Shown: in pieces, positions 33,388 through 41,936 of the stretch | Layout of the letters: every line of letters begins with the position of its first letter | How positions within the stretch are numbered: the first letter of the stretch is position 1 | Notes under the pieces: model-generated | Told to the model about the DNA's origin: nothing | The model's input: the letters and a program-made list of their open reading frames with translations, nothing else | The model's database searches: none | Program-made: the position numbers and the translations under genes | Assembly (NCBI GenBank): GCA_946405185.1 | Contig: CAMJGH010000001.1 | Span: 17,594 to 81,593 of the forward strand | From: an uncultured Lachnospiraceae bacterium | GTDB taxonomy: Bacteria; Bacillota; Clostridia; Lachnospirales; Lachnospiraceae | Length of the DNA stretch: 64,000 bases | Direction: 5' to 3'

Positions 33388-34968
33388 GTGACACACGGCA
33401 GACGGCAGCGGGCGGTGCCCGCAGAGGTTGCGGCGATGGATGAGAAGGCTTTAAAGAGAAGACAGGCGGAAGACATCATCTGGGAGGTGCTGTTCTATAT
33501 CGGCATCTTCCCGCTGGTTTCCCGCGCGTTTCTGCACACCACGCAGATGCAGTTTCTGTGGAATGGCTTTTTCCATGGCAAATTCATTTCCTACACGCTG
33601 TGGGCGGAGCTGCTGGCTGCCACGGTGGTGCTGGCCAAGAGCATCCGCCAGGGGCGGTTTTCCGTGTGGGAGACCCTTCTGGTGGTGGGGTCTCTTATCG
33701 CGTTCGGGCGCAGCAGCCAGATGACCGGCTACGAGGAACTGCCGGGCATACTCATTTTGCTGATCGGCGCCAAACACGTGCCGGCCAAGCGGCTGGCAGC
33801 CTACTTCTTTGTGCTGTTCACGGTGTGGACGTGCTTCACGCTGTACGAGTGCCGGCAGGGCGTGTTTGCCAATTGGGAATTTCCCGGCGCCTACGGCCGC
33901 ATCAAGCAGTCAATGGGGTTCCTCTACCCCAACGAGTTTGCGGCGCATGTGTTCTTCCTGTTCCTCATGTGGGCGCTGCTGCGCGGCGGGAAGATCACCT
34001 TTGTGGAGATCGCCTTCATGGGCTTCCTCACCTACCTGGTGTGGACCAAGGCCTATGCGCGCACCTTCCTGCTCAGTTCCGCGGCGCTGATGATCGTGCT
34101 GCTGTGCGCCAAGATGGCACACCATGTGAAAGGTGCGGGCAAGTTTTTCCGCAGCTATTTTGTGGGAGGCATTCTGCTGATCATCCCACTGGCTGTGGCC
34201 GGCGCGGCACTTTATCTGGCATGGGCCTTTGAACCGAATGAAGACTGGATGCTGAAACTGAACGAACTGTTGTCCTCCCGCCTGCTGCTGGGCCATATGG
34301 GCTTGCGCGATTACGGCATCAACCTGTTCGGGCAGCAGATGAACATGGTGGGGGCTTCCTACCGCGGTGATGTGTCCGGGTACAACTTCCTGGATTGTTC
34401 GTATGTGAACATCCTGATCCGCTACGGGCTGGCACCGCTGGTCATGACGGTGGCGCTGTATCTCACACAGGGCGTGCGCGCGGTGAAGCGCCGGGATTCC
34501 CTCTACCTGGCCATTCTTTGCCTGGTGGCGGCACAGGGCTTCATGGAGCACCACCTGGTGGATTTTGCGTACCATCCGTTCTTCCTGCTGACGCTGGCTG
34601 CCTGGCCGGTGAAGAAAGAGAAGGAAGAGGAAGCGGAGGAACTGGAAGCGGATGAACTGTTTCCGGAGGAGAAGGTGAAAGAACCGGAGGAGGTTCCGGA
34701 AGTGGTGGCGGAAGTGGCTCCGGAAGCGCCGGTGGTTGAAGAAGTGGAAGTGCCTGCTGAGGTGTCAGCTGAGGAGAACAAGGAGGAGGGGATCCTTCGA
34801 CTCGCTTCGCTCGCTCAGGATGACACGGCGCAGGATAACGGTGCTCAGGATGACACAACAGAGGAGACGCCGGAGGAACTGGCTGCAGAGGCTGCGGAAG
34901 AACAGGCGGCCGAAGCAGAGCTGGTGAAGGAACTGCAGGAAGCCCTGCAGGAGGAAGAAAGATCATGA
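33388..34968 (+). CDS. Polymerase/ligase-like membrane protein with repeat-containing acidic tail
   Basis: A protein of up to 526 residues with about ten membrane spans and a large external loop (VGASYRGDVSGYNF), like O-antigen polymerases or ligases. After the last span (near residue 405) comes a cytosolic tail of about 120 residues rich in Glu, Val and Pro. Inside this tail a family-1 repeat is translated in frame as ILRLASLAQDD, with extra AQDN/AQDD copies from its end. GTG 33388 or ATG 33436 may be the start; the latter has GAGG nine bases upstream. Confidence 0.7.
   Translation: MTHGRRQRAVPAEVAAMDEKALKRRQAEDIIWEVLFYIGIFPLVSRAFLHTTQMQFLWNGFFHGKFISYTLWAELLAATVVLAKSIRQGRFSVWETLLVVGSLIAFGRSSQMTGYEELPGILILLIGAKHVPAKRLAAYFFVLFTVWTCFTLYECRQGVFANWEFPGAYGRIKQSMGFLYPNEFAAHVFFLFLMWALLRGGKITFVEIAFMGFLTYLVWTKAYARTFLLSSAALMIVLLCAKMAHHVKGAGKFFRSYFVGGILLIIPLAVAGAALYLAWAFEPNEDWMLKLNELLSSRLLLGHMGLRDYGINLFGQQMNMVGASYRGDVSGYNFLDCSYVNILIRYGLAPLVMTVALYLTQGVRAVKRRDSLYLAILCLVAAQGFMEHHLVDFAYHPFFLLTLAAWPVKKEKEEEAEELEADELFPEEKVKEPEEVPEVVAEVAPEAPVVEEVEVPAEVSAEENKEEGILRLASLAQDDTAQDNGAQDDTTEETPEELAAEAAEEQAAEAELVKELQEALQEEERS
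34788..34855 (-). repeat. Structured repeat family 1 within a coding region
   Basis: A minus-orientation copy (34788-34825) plus one extra partial copy of its 3' end, GCTCAGGATGACA, at 34842-34854, with a degenerate one between. It keeps the reading frame of the polymerase-like gene and adds about 20 residues to the acidic tail. Confidence 0.85.
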
Positions 34969-36548
34969 CCGGTACGGCCGGGGATAATATATGCAAGGGG
35001 AAGAGGCTGGCGCTGTTCGCCGGCCTCGCTTTGCTGTACTTTTTGCTGCAGCTGCGTTTTGCCAACGATGCCTGGTTTGTCACGGATGAGTTGGATGTGA
35101 CGCTCATGGGCAAGGCGCTGGCGCGGGGACAGAAGCTCTACTCCGAGGCGTTCTCACAGCACATGCCAGTGATGTATTATATCAGCGCGTTCTTTGAGAA
35201 GGTGTTCGGCGCCGGCACGGTGCTGGCACAGCGCTTCTGTTTTTACGGCTTGTTTGCCGTGCTGTGGGCGGCGGTGGCGGTGCGCTACCGGAGGTGGTTT
35301 AACAAAACGGCGCTGGTTTTTGCGCCTTTCGTCTATTTCTTCATCATCCAGCTGTATGATATGGGCACACAGGTGCTGGCGGACCATCTGGCGGCGCCGG
35401 GTGCGGTCATGCTGCTGATGGAATTTGTCAAGTTCCGGCAGGAACGGCGCATTGACGTGGTCAGCGCCTGTTGGATCAGTCTGTCCATTCTGATCACGTT
35501 TGGCGGCATCTTTGTGGCGGCTTTTGGCATTGCCTTTGTGCTGGTGGGTGTCATGCTGTCTGAACTGGTGTGGGCCATAAAAGCGCGGAAGGAGACAGCG
35601 GAGAAGAGCGCAGTACCCGCCCGCCACCCCGTGCGGGAGTACGCGGTGCTGATAGCCCTCTGCCTGCTGCCGTTTGCGGTCATGGCCGTGGTGTGGCTCC
35701 TGAACGGCCGCCTGGATGATGCGTTCTACGGCATCTACACCGTGAACCGCGTGGAGTACCCGGCGTACAACGGCGGCGTGGGTGCCAGCGTGCTGGCCAT
35801 GTTTTTGCAGCCCATCGTCATGCCGTTCCGGTTCCTGATCGATTCGTTCCCGCTGTCCCGCTATGAAGCAGCGGGGCACCGGCTGCTGCAGGCGGCGGTG
35901 CTGTGTGCGGGCATCTTTTCGCTCATCTGGCAGAGCCGGAAAGTGGGAGAGGTGGGCTTTGTCACGCTGTGGCTGGCCACCTTCGGCTTTGCGGTGCGGG
36001 GGCTGTTCAACTTCCATGATTCGCCCTGCATGGCGCTGCTGGCGGTGTGGATCACGGCTGCGGCCGTGGACATGCTGCTGGAGCTGCCAAAGAAACGCAA
36101 AACGTTAATGACCGCGGGCCGCGTGGTGTTTGCGCTGGGGGTGCTCATCTGCTGCCTGGACATTTATGACCTCTGGCTGGTGGCGCACCGCCAGCCGGTA
36201 CCGGATCTGACCTTCCCACAGTACCACACGGAGGATGCCCGGGTGCTGGCGGAACTGACAGACCCGGACGAAGAGGTATGGGCCTTAAGCTTTGCCAACG
36301 ATGCCCTCATGGTGGCAGACCGCCTGCCCTGCGGCAACGCGGTGAACACGCCGTGGACGTGGGTGAAGATCGGGCGGAAGCAGTTTGAAGCCATCCAGGA
36401 TAACCCGCCCAGAGTGGCCTACTACCGGGATGATTTTTACGTACCGGGTTTCCCGCTGGACGGGTACGCGCCGGAGACCATCCGGTTCTTAAAAGATCAC
36501 TACGAGCGTGTGGAAGGCACGGAGTATGTGTGGGTGTACAAGGATTGA
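34965..36548 (+). CDS. GT-C fold membrane glycosyltransferase (ArnT/PMT-like)
   Basis: A 527-residue polytopic protein with about 11 membrane spans. The first external loop begins DELDVTLMGKALARGQKLY, with the acidic residues typical of polyprenyl-phosphate-sugar-dependent GT-C enzymes, and a soluble C-terminal region of about 110 residues follows the last span. It would transfer a sugar from undecaprenyl phosphate outside the membrane, for example the one loaded by the GtrB-like enzyme. The start overlaps the previous stop (ATGA). Confidence 0.78.
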   Translation: MTGTAGDNICKGKRLALFAGLALLYFLLQLRFANDAWFVTDELDVTLMGKALARGQKLYSEAFSQHMPVMYYISAFFEKVFGAGTVLAQRFCFYGLFAVLWAAVAVRYRRWFNKTALVFAPFVYFFIIQLYDMGTQVLADHLAAPGAVMLLMEFVKFRQERRIDVVSACWISLSILITFGGIFVAAFGIAFVLVGVMLSELVWAIKARKETAEKSAVPARHPVREYAVLIALCLLPFAVMAVVWLLNGRLDDAFYGIYTVNRVEYPAYNGGVGASVLAMFLQPIVMPFRFLIDSFPLSRYEAAGHRLLQAAVLCAGIFSLIWQSRKVGEVGFVTLWLATFGFAVRGLFNFHDSPCMALLAVWITAAAVDMLLELPKKRKTLMTAGRVVFALGVLICCLDIYDLWLVAHRQPVPDLTFPQYHTEDARVLAELTDPDEEVWALSFANDALMVADRLPCGNAVNTPWTWVKIGRKQFEAIQDNPPRVAYYRDDFYVPGFPLDGYAPETIRFLKDHYERVEGTEYVWVYKD

Positions 36549-36574
36549 CGGTTTGCCTTGTTAATGTTAGAATA
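36545..36574 (+). promoter_or_regulatory. Sigma-70 promoter of the Wzz-like gene
   Basis: TTGACG (36545-36550) overlaps the GT-C stop codon, and TAGAAT (36569-36574) follows after 18 bases. The Wzz-like ATG is 45 bases further on. Both hexamers are close to consensus. Confidence 0.65.
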
Positions 36575-36618
36575 TTCGGACAGTGTGACGCCGCCTGTGG
36601 CGGCCGGAAGGAGTGTCT

Positions 36619-37983
36619 ATGCAGACCTATGAGATGCCGGAGCGGGAGATTGACCTGCGGTGTCTGTTCTGGAAGATCGTCAGCCACTGGCGGGCGGCCC
36701 TGATCTGGGGGCTGGTGGGTGCGCTGCTGTTGGGCGCGTTCGGCGCCGTGAAGTACCTGCGCTCCGAGAGTGCCAAGAGCCAGCTCACGGAAGAGCAGCT
36801 GACGGCCGACATGGAAAAAGAAGAGCTGCGGGAAGTGGAGCGCCTGGCTGTGCAGTATGAGGGCTTCCGCGAATATGAGAAGCGCCTGGAAGATGCCGGC
36901 ATTCTGGACCTGAACCCGTATGATGTGATCCATTACGAGATCCTGTATTATATCGACGCAGATGCCAAGACAGATTCCGCTCACGGTGAGGTGGTCAACA
37001 CCTACAATGCGGACCTGCAGAACGCTTTCCGTCGGCGTTTGTCCTCAGCAGATGTGCGCGAAGAGGTGGCGGGCATCCTGGGCGTGACCAAGGACACGCT
37101 CTCCAACTTTTTTTCAACATCCAACGCCGGCTCCAGCAGTTTTAACGTGGTCATCTTAAGCCAGGACGAAGAGAAGGCACAGCAGGTGGCCACCTACGTG
37201 AAAGGCGTGGTGGAGGACTACTCGAAAGAGATGCAGACCCTCATTGGTCCGCACAGCCTGCAGATCCTGGGTGAGGATTCGGTCCGCCAGTTTGAGAGCG
37301 GTATTGAGTCCCTGCGCAACAACAGCATGAGCAACCGCGACAGCCAGGAAGCCAATTTCGCCAAGAAAGCCGAGGAGATGACCGGCAGCCAGCAGGCGCT
37401 CTTCAAGCTGCGTCAGGAGGCCATCGACGAGAAGTTTGAGAAGGAGTCCGAGGAAGAGGAAGATGGCTCCCTGATCAACAAGAAGTTTATTGTACTGGGC
37501 TTTGCGGCGGGCTTCTTTGTGCTCTGCCTGTGGGTGCTGCTCAAAGAGGTGCTGGGCGGCAAGATCCAGAACCCGGAGGATGCCGGGCAGTTTACGGCAG
37601 GCTACGTGGCCGCCCTCCCCGAAGGGCAGAAGAAGGGCCTGGACGGGTGGATATTAAAGCAGATCCGCGGCGCGGATACCCCGGCCAGCCGCGAGGCGGC
37701 CATGGCCGAAGCCGTGGCCGAGCTGAAAGCCATCTGCGCGGCGCAGAACGTGGAGCAACTCTCTGTACTCTGCACCGCTGGGGATGCCGCGGTGCAGCAG
37801 AGGGCTGCCGCTTTTGCGGACGAGCTGTCCAAGGCCGGCCTGCCGGCACAGGTGAACGGCGAGAGCGGTGCCGTGTACTTCTACGAAGCCTCCGGCAAAA
37901 CCCGGGCCAACGCCCTGGCCGGCGCGGTGCGCCTGGCCTTGCTGAAAAAGCAGGCGGTGGTGGGTGCCGCGGTGGAGTTTTAA
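36619..37983 (+). CDS. Wzz/CpsC-like polysaccharide chain-length protein with extra C-terminal domain
   Basis: A 454-residue protein with the two-span layout of polysaccharide co-polymerases: a span near 24-46, a long extracytoplasmic helical region to about 285 and a second span at about 290-312. It then continues for about 140 cytosolic residues with alternating helices and strands, resembling the Rossmann-like part of tyrosine autokinases but without Walker motifs. No CpsD/Wze kinase gene is seen. ATG 36619 is chosen because GGAAGGAG precedes it. Likely sets the chain length of the polymer made by this locus. Confidence 0.75.
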   Translation: MQTYEMPEREIDLRCLFWKIVSHWRAALIWGLVGALLLGAFGAVKYLRSESAKSQLTEEQLTADMEKEELREVERLAVQYEGFREYEKRLEDAGILDLNPYDVIHYEILYYIDADAKTDSAHGEVVNTYNADLQNAFRRRLSSADVREEVAGILGVTKDTLSNFFSTSNAGSSSFNVVILSQDEEKAQQVATYVKGVVEDYSKEMQTLIGPHSLQILGEDSVRQFESGIESLRNNSMSNRDSQEANFAKKAEEMTGSQQALFKLRQEAIDEKFEKESEEEEDGSLINKKFIVLGFAAGFFVLCLWVLLKEVLGGKIQNPEDAGQFTAGYVAALPEGQKKGLDGWILKQIRGADTPASREAAMAEAVAELKAICAAQNVEQLSVLCTAGDAAVQQRAAAFADELSKAGLPAQVNGESGAVYFYEASGKTRANALAGAVRLALLKKQAVVGAAVEF

Positions 37984-38003
37984 GGCAAAAAAGAACAGGC
38001 CGT

Positions 38004-38030
38004 GCCGCAGGGATCACCGGTCCCTGCGGC
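38004..38030 (+). other. Strong hairpin between chain-length and initiating transferase genes
   Basis: GCCGCAGGGA (38004-38013) pairs perfectly with TCCCTGCGGC (38021-38030), and outer GTGCC/GGCAC bases extend it. Only three T residues follow, so it is probably a partial terminator or processing site reducing expression of the next gene. Confidence 0.6.
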
Positions 38031-38053
38031 GCCGGCACGTTTGAGGAAACACT

Positions 38054-39466
38054 ATGTATCAGCAGCGCAGCGGCGGATGGTTTAAACACGGAGATTTCAT
38101 CCTGCTGGACCTCCTTATGGCGGAGGTCTCCTTTGTCATTGCGTATTTTCTGCGCCACCGGGACATGTTCTTTGAACAGAACTACTACGTGTCCGTGGCC
38201 CTCTATCTGGCCGTCATTGAACTGGTGGTCAGCGCCTTCTACAGCAACTACAACGGCATTTTGCGGCGGTCTCCCATGCGGGAACTGTGGGTCTCCATCA
38301 AACACGATATGGCGGTATCCATGGTGCTGGTGGTGCTGCTGTACTTAATGCGGCGGGCGGAGCCTTTTTCGCGTCTCACGTTTGCGGGCTTTGCCGTGAT
38401 CTACGCCGTCCTGTGCTTTGGTGCGCGCCAGCTGTTAAAGAGCATCATCCTGGGGCGGCTGTCGCAGAATCCCAACCGCAGCATCATCCTGCTTACCACC
38501 AGCACGCGCGCCCGGGACGCCGTGAAGCGCTTCCGGGACAACGCGCAGTTCGGCTTCCGCATTGCGGGTCTTATCCTGTATGACCGGGACGGCCGCGGCG
38601 AACAGTTTGACTACGTGCCGGTGGTCACGGACCTGGCCGGCGCGCCGGAGTACATCTGCCGCAACTGGGTGGATGAGCTGTTTGCGGACCTGCCGGAAGG
38701 CATTGTCATTCCGGGACGGCTGTTTAAGGCCTGCATGGACATGGGCGTGACGGTGCACCAGCGCGTGGCGCATGAGACGTACGAAGGCGGCGAGCAGGCC
38801 ATTGAGAAGCTGGCGGGCTGCACGGTCATAACCACGGCCCTGCGCATGATCAGCCCGCAGCAGGCACTGGTGAAGCGCCTTATGGACATCTGCGGCGGCC
38901 TGGTGGGCAGCTTCTTCACCCTGGTGCTGACGGTCTTCATCGGGCCGCTCATCTTCCTGCGCTCGCCGGGGCCCATCTTCTTCAAGCAGGAGCGCATCGG
39001 TCAGAACGGCAAGAAATTCAAGATCTACAAGTTCCGCAGCATGTATCTGGACGCCGAAGAGCGCAAGAAAGAGCTGATGGAGCAGAACAAGATCAAGGAC
39101 GGCATGATGTTCAAGATGGATGACGACCCGCGCATCATCAAGGGTGTGGGGCACTTCATCCGCAACCACTCGCTGGACGAGTTCCCTCAGTTCTTCAACG
39201 TGGTGGCCGGCTCCATGAGTCTGGTGGGCACGCGCCCGCCCACGGTGGATGAGTGGGAGAAGTACGATGTGCACCACCGCGTACGCATGTCCGTGAAGCC
39301 CGGCATCACCGGCATGTGGCAGGTGAGCGGCCGCAGCAAGATCACGGATTTTGAAGAAGTGGTGGCGCTGGACGAAGAGTACATCCGGAAGTGGAACGTC
39401 TGGCTGGATGTGAAGATCCTGCTGAAGACGTTGAAGGTGATGGTGACAAAAGACGGGGCATCATAA
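38054..39466 (+). CDS. Polyprenyl glycosylphosphotransferase (initiating sugar-phosphate transferase)
   Basis: A 470-residue WbaP/CpsE-type enzyme that starts repeat-unit assembly by moving a hexose-1-phosphate to undecaprenyl phosphate. Four or five N-terminal spans lead into a Rossmann-like region (about 140-260), and the catalytic domain begins at KRLMDICGG near residue 277. That domain has one re-entrant span, KIYKFRSMY, the DE/F pair in SLDEFPQFFNV and VGTRPP, then PGITGMWQVSGRS. The hairpin upstream may lower its expression. Confidence 0.93.
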   Translation: MYQQRSGGWFKHGDFILLDLLMAEVSFVIAYFLRHRDMFFEQNYYVSVALYLAVIELVVSAFYSNYNGILRRSPMRELWVSIKHDMAVSMVLVVLLYLMRRAEPFSRLTFAGFAVIYAVLCFGARQLLKSIILGRLSQNPNRSIILLTTSTRARDAVKRFRDNAQFGFRIAGLILYDRDGRGEQFDYVPVVTDLAGAPEYICRNWVDELFADLPEGIVIPGRLFKACMDMGVTVHQRVAHETYEGGEQAIEKLAGCTVITTALRMISPQQALVKRLMDICGGLVGSFFTLVLTVFIGPLIFLRSPGPIFFKQERIGQNGKKFKIYKFRSMYLDAEERKKELMEQNKIKDGMMFKMDDDPRIIKGVGHFIRNHSLDEFPQFFNVVAGSMSLVGTRPPTVDEWEKYDVHHRVRMSVKPGITGMWQVSGRSKITDFEEVVALDEEYIRKWNVWLDVKILLKTLKVMVTKDGAS

Positions 39467-39471
39467 AGGGT

Positions 39472-39531
39472 GGGGGATCCTTCGACTCGGCCTGCGGCCT
39501 CGCTCAGGATGACAGTACGCTCAGGATGACA
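39472..39531 (-). repeat. Structured repeat family 1, copy upstream of gtrA-like gene
   Basis: A minus copy (39472-39514) with the inner hairpin GGCCTGCGGCC, followed by a partial second copy of its 3' end at 39519-39531. The final bases run directly into the ATG at 39533, so the repeat replaces the usual ribosome-binding region of the GtrA gene. Confidence 0.85.
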
Positions 39532-39532
39532 T

Positions 39533-40069
39533 ATGGATAATTCGTGGTTACTAAATGCCGCCCGCGGCGCGTGGCACTTGTTCGCCCGCTTCCTGCGGGC
39601 GGTCATGTCTTTCCTTTTCCGGCTCATCGGGAAGGAGATATCCGAAGAGTTCTTCGGGCGGTTTCTACAGTTTGTGAAGTTCTGCTTCATCGGCCTGTCC
39701 AATACCCTGGTGAACTACGTGGTCTACGCCGTGGTGCTGTGGGTGTTCAAGCTGGCGGGGGCCAACTTCCGGTATGACTACATGGTGGGCAACCTGTTCG
39801 GGTTTCTGATCAGCGTCATCTGGAGCTGGTACTGGAACTCCCACCTGGTGTTCAAGGCGGGAGAGAAGCAGCGCCCGTGGTGGCAGGTACTCCTGAAAAC
39901 GTACGCGGCGTACGCGTTTACGGGCATCTTCTTAAGCAACGTCATCTCGTGGGCGTGGGTGGAACTGCTGCACCTGCCGAAACTGCTGGCGCCGGTCATC
40001 TACACCGTTACCAACGTGCCGATCAATTTTCTGCTGAACAAATTCTGGGCCTATGGGGACAAGTCGTAA
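39533..40069 (+). CDS. GtrA family membrane protein
   Basis: A 178-residue protein whose C-terminal 125 residues form a four-span GtrA domain (FCFIGLSNTLVNYVVY, then NLFGFLISVIWSWYWNSHLVF, and NFLLNKFWAY at the end). An N-terminal helical extension of about 45 residues precedes it. GtrA proteins are thought to flip polyprenyl-phosphate sugars. It pairs logically with the GtrB-like GT2 at 32427 and the GT-C enzyme at 34965. A recognisable ribosome site is missing before ATG 39533, because a repeat ends there. Confidence 0.88.
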   Translation: MDNSWLLNAARGAWHLFARFLRAVMSFLFRLIGKEISEEFFGRFLQFVKFCFIGLSNTLVNYVVYAVVLWVFKLAGANFRYDYMVGNLFGFLISVIWSWYWNSHLVFKAGEKQRPWWQVLLKTYAAYAFTGIFLSNVISWAWVELLHLPKLLAPVIYTVTNVPINFLLNKFWAYGDKS

Positions 40070-40089
40070 AAAGCGGCTTGTCCCTTTTT
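40056..40089 (+). terminator. Intrinsic terminator of the first polysaccharide locus
   Basis: GGGACAAG (40056-40063), inside the last codons of the GtrA gene, pairs with CTTGTCCC (40077-40084), followed by five T residues (40085-40089). It closes the operon running from the polymerase gene. Confidence 0.85.
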
Positions 40090-40141
40090 AAGGCGCCGTT
40101 TCACAAAATTTTAAGAATCGGTGGCGGTTTTTCATAAACCG

Positions 40142-40150
40142 TGTTACAAT
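40142..40150 (+). promoter_or_regulatory. Extended -10 promoter of the purine permease gene
   Basis: TGTTACAAT gives an extended -10 (TGN-TACAAT) with no good -35. It is 68 bases before the permease ATG. The leader contains a perfect GGGGAAAG/CTTTCCCC hairpin (40169-40188) followed by a T-rich stretch. The leader is too short for a complete purine riboswitch. Confidence 0.55.
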
Positions 40151-40218
40151 CCACAGGTAACTGTTGTCGGGGAAAGCGCGCTTTCCCCTGTTTCATTTCC
40201 TGAATCAACGGAGGATTT

Positions 40219-41643
40219 ATGGAAAAGCTTTTCAAGCTCAAGGAAAACGGTACGACCGTCCGCACCGAACTGCTGGCCGGCCTTACCACGTTCATGACGA
40301 TGGCCTACATCATCGCCCTGAACCCCAACCTGCTGACCGGCTTCGGGGCCAACGGGCAGGATCTGTGGAACGGCGTGTTCATGGCCACCTGCCTGGCTTC
40401 CGCGCTTGGCACCATCTGCATGGCGTTCTTCGCCAACAAGCCGTTTGCCATGGCCCCCGGCATGGGCCTCAACAGCTTCTTTGCCGTCGTCGTGGGCAAT
40501 ATTGCCGCCATGACCGGCTTAAGCTATGTGGTCTCGTTCCAGGCCGCGCTGGTCATCATCTTCATCGAGGGTATCATCTTCATCATCCTCTCTGTGCTGA
40601 ACGTGCGTGAGAAGATCGTGGAAGCCATCCCGGCAGGCGTCCGCATGGGCATTGCCCCGGCCATCGGCCTGATGCTCTTAAACATCGGCTTCGGCTCCAA
40701 CGCGGGCATCTATTCCGAGACCGGCGGCCCGTTCTTCATGATGCGTGACTTCTTCGGCGCCCTCACCCCGAAGGTGGCCACCACCGCCATGGGCAGCGGC
40801 TATGCCGCCATGGTGCTGACCGTGGTCACCACGCTGGTGGGTCTGATCGTCATCATCGTGCTGGCGCAGCGCGGCGTCAAGGCGGCGGTCCTGATCGGCA
40901 TGCTGGTGGCTTCCGTGGTCTACTGGGCCGGCCAGGGCATCTTCCTGCACACCAACCCGTTTGAAGCCCTCAAGACGGCCTCCTTCATCCCGCCTTTCAA
41001 GGATATGGCCGCTACCACGCTGTTCAAGCTGAACTTCCAGACGTTCTTCAGCATTGGCATCTTCACCGGCATCACGCTGGTCATCACCTTCTGCATGATC
41101 GACATGTTCGATACCATCGGCACCCTGGTGGGTACCGCCTCCCGTGCCGGCATGCTTGACAAGAATGGCAAGATGCCGCAGATGAAGCAGGCCCTCCTGT
41201 CCGATGCCATCGGTACCGTGGCCGGCGCCGTTTCCGGCACCTCCACCGTTACCACGTTCATCGAGTCCGCCTCCGGTGTGGAAGCGGGCGGCCGCACGGG
41301 TCTGACCGCGCTGACCACCGGTGTGCTGTTCCTGCTCTGCATCTTCATCGCCCCCATCGCGGGCCTGATCCCGGCGGCGGCCACGTCTTCGGCGCTGATC
41401 TACGTCGGTATCCTCATGCTGTCGGGCCTGAAGAACATCCACTTCGACGACATGTATGAGACCGTTCCGGTGGCCATCATGCTGATCGCCATGCCCATCT
41501 CCGGTTCCATCGGCCATGCCATCGGTCTGGGCCTGATCTTCTACACCATCATGAAGGTGTTTGCGGGCAAGGCGAAAGAGGTTTCCGTCCTCACCTACGT
41601 CATTTCCTGCCTGTTCCTCATCAAATTCTTCCTGGTGGCCTGA
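40219..41643 (+). CDS. NCS2 family purine permease (AzgA/PbuG-like)
   Basis: A 474-residue transporter with 12-14 membrane segments. Conserved elements are TELLAGLTTFMTMAYI at the N-terminus, MAPGMGLNSFFAV, and the C-terminal DMFDTIGTLVGTASRAG with GAVSGTSTVTTFIESASGV, typical of the AzgA-like hypoxanthine/guanine/adenine branch. ACGGAGGATTT precedes ATG. It stands alone between a terminator and a repeat cluster. It likely imports a purine base; the later purA gene is not linked to it. Confidence 0.92.
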   Translation: MEKLFKLKENGTTVRTELLAGLTTFMTMAYIIALNPNLLTGFGANGQDLWNGVFMATCLASALGTICMAFFANKPFAMAPGMGLNSFFAVVVGNIAAMTGLSYVVSFQAALVIIFIEGIIFIILSVLNVREKIVEAIPAGVRMGIAPAIGLMLLNIGFGSNAGIYSETGGPFFMMRDFFGALTPKVATTAMGSGYAAMVLTVVTTLVGLIVIIVLAQRGVKAAVLIGMLVASVVYWAGQGIFLHTNPFEALKTASFIPPFKDMAATTLFKLNFQTFFSIGIFTGITLVITFCMIDMFDTIGTLVGTASRAGMLDKNGKMPQMKQALLSDAIGTVAGAVSGTSTVTTFIESASGVEAGGRTGLTALTTGVLFLLCIFIAPIAGLIPAAATSSALIYVGILMLSGLKNIHFDDMYETVPVAIMLIAMPISGSIGHAIGLGLIFYTIMKVFAGKAKEVSVLTYVISCLFLIKFFLVA

Positions 41644-41664
41644 TAACGTCTGATTCTTGTTGAA

Positions 41665-41756
41665 GGGGGATCCTTCGACTCCGGGCTTCGCCCTGCGCTC
41701 AGGATGACAAACGCTTCCGTCATCCTGAGCGAGCGAAGCGAGTCGAAGGATCTCCC
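41665..41756. repeat. Structured repeat family 1, inverted pair after the permease gene
   Basis: A minus copy (41665-41709, inner GGGCTTCGCCC) and a plus copy (41719-41756) arranged back to back with nine bases between. They may function as a terminator for the permease, as no separate T-tailed hairpin was found. Confidence 0.85.
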
Positions 41757-41787
41757 TTTCTGGTTCCTCTAAAAACTCTATAAAGTA

Positions 41788-41816
41788 TCCACAGGTGGGG
41801 GAGGGCATGGTATAAT
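41788..41816 (+). promoter_or_regulatory. Promoter of the RND exporter gene
   Basis: TCCACA (41788-41793) and a consensus TATAAT (41811-41816) are 17 bases apart, and TGG precedes the -10 (extended). It lies between two repeat pairs in the 293-base gap 41644-41936, so the second repeat pair is transcribed as leader. Confidence 0.75.
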
Positions 41817-41832
41817 AAATCGGTTACTGTCT

Positions 41833-41915
41833 GGGGATCCTTCGACTCTGCCCTGCGGGCGTCGCTCAGGATGACATGTCATCCTGAGAGAGCGAAGCGA
41901 ACCGAAGGATCCCCC
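41833..41915. repeat. Structured repeat family 1, abutting pair in the RND leader
   Basis: A minus copy (41833-41876, inner GCCCTGCGGGC) touches a plus copy (41877-41915), so the AGGATGACA/TGTCATCCT junction is itself palindromic. It falls between the TATAAT box and the RND start codon and would fold in the 5' leader RNA. Confidence 0.85.
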
Positions 41916-41936
41916 TCCCTCTGAGAGGATACCCGC

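Noticed and set aside
40151..40218. Purine riboswitch before the NCS2 permease
   Set aside because: The leader is only 68 bases with a single hairpin; the three-way-junction aptamer cannot fit.
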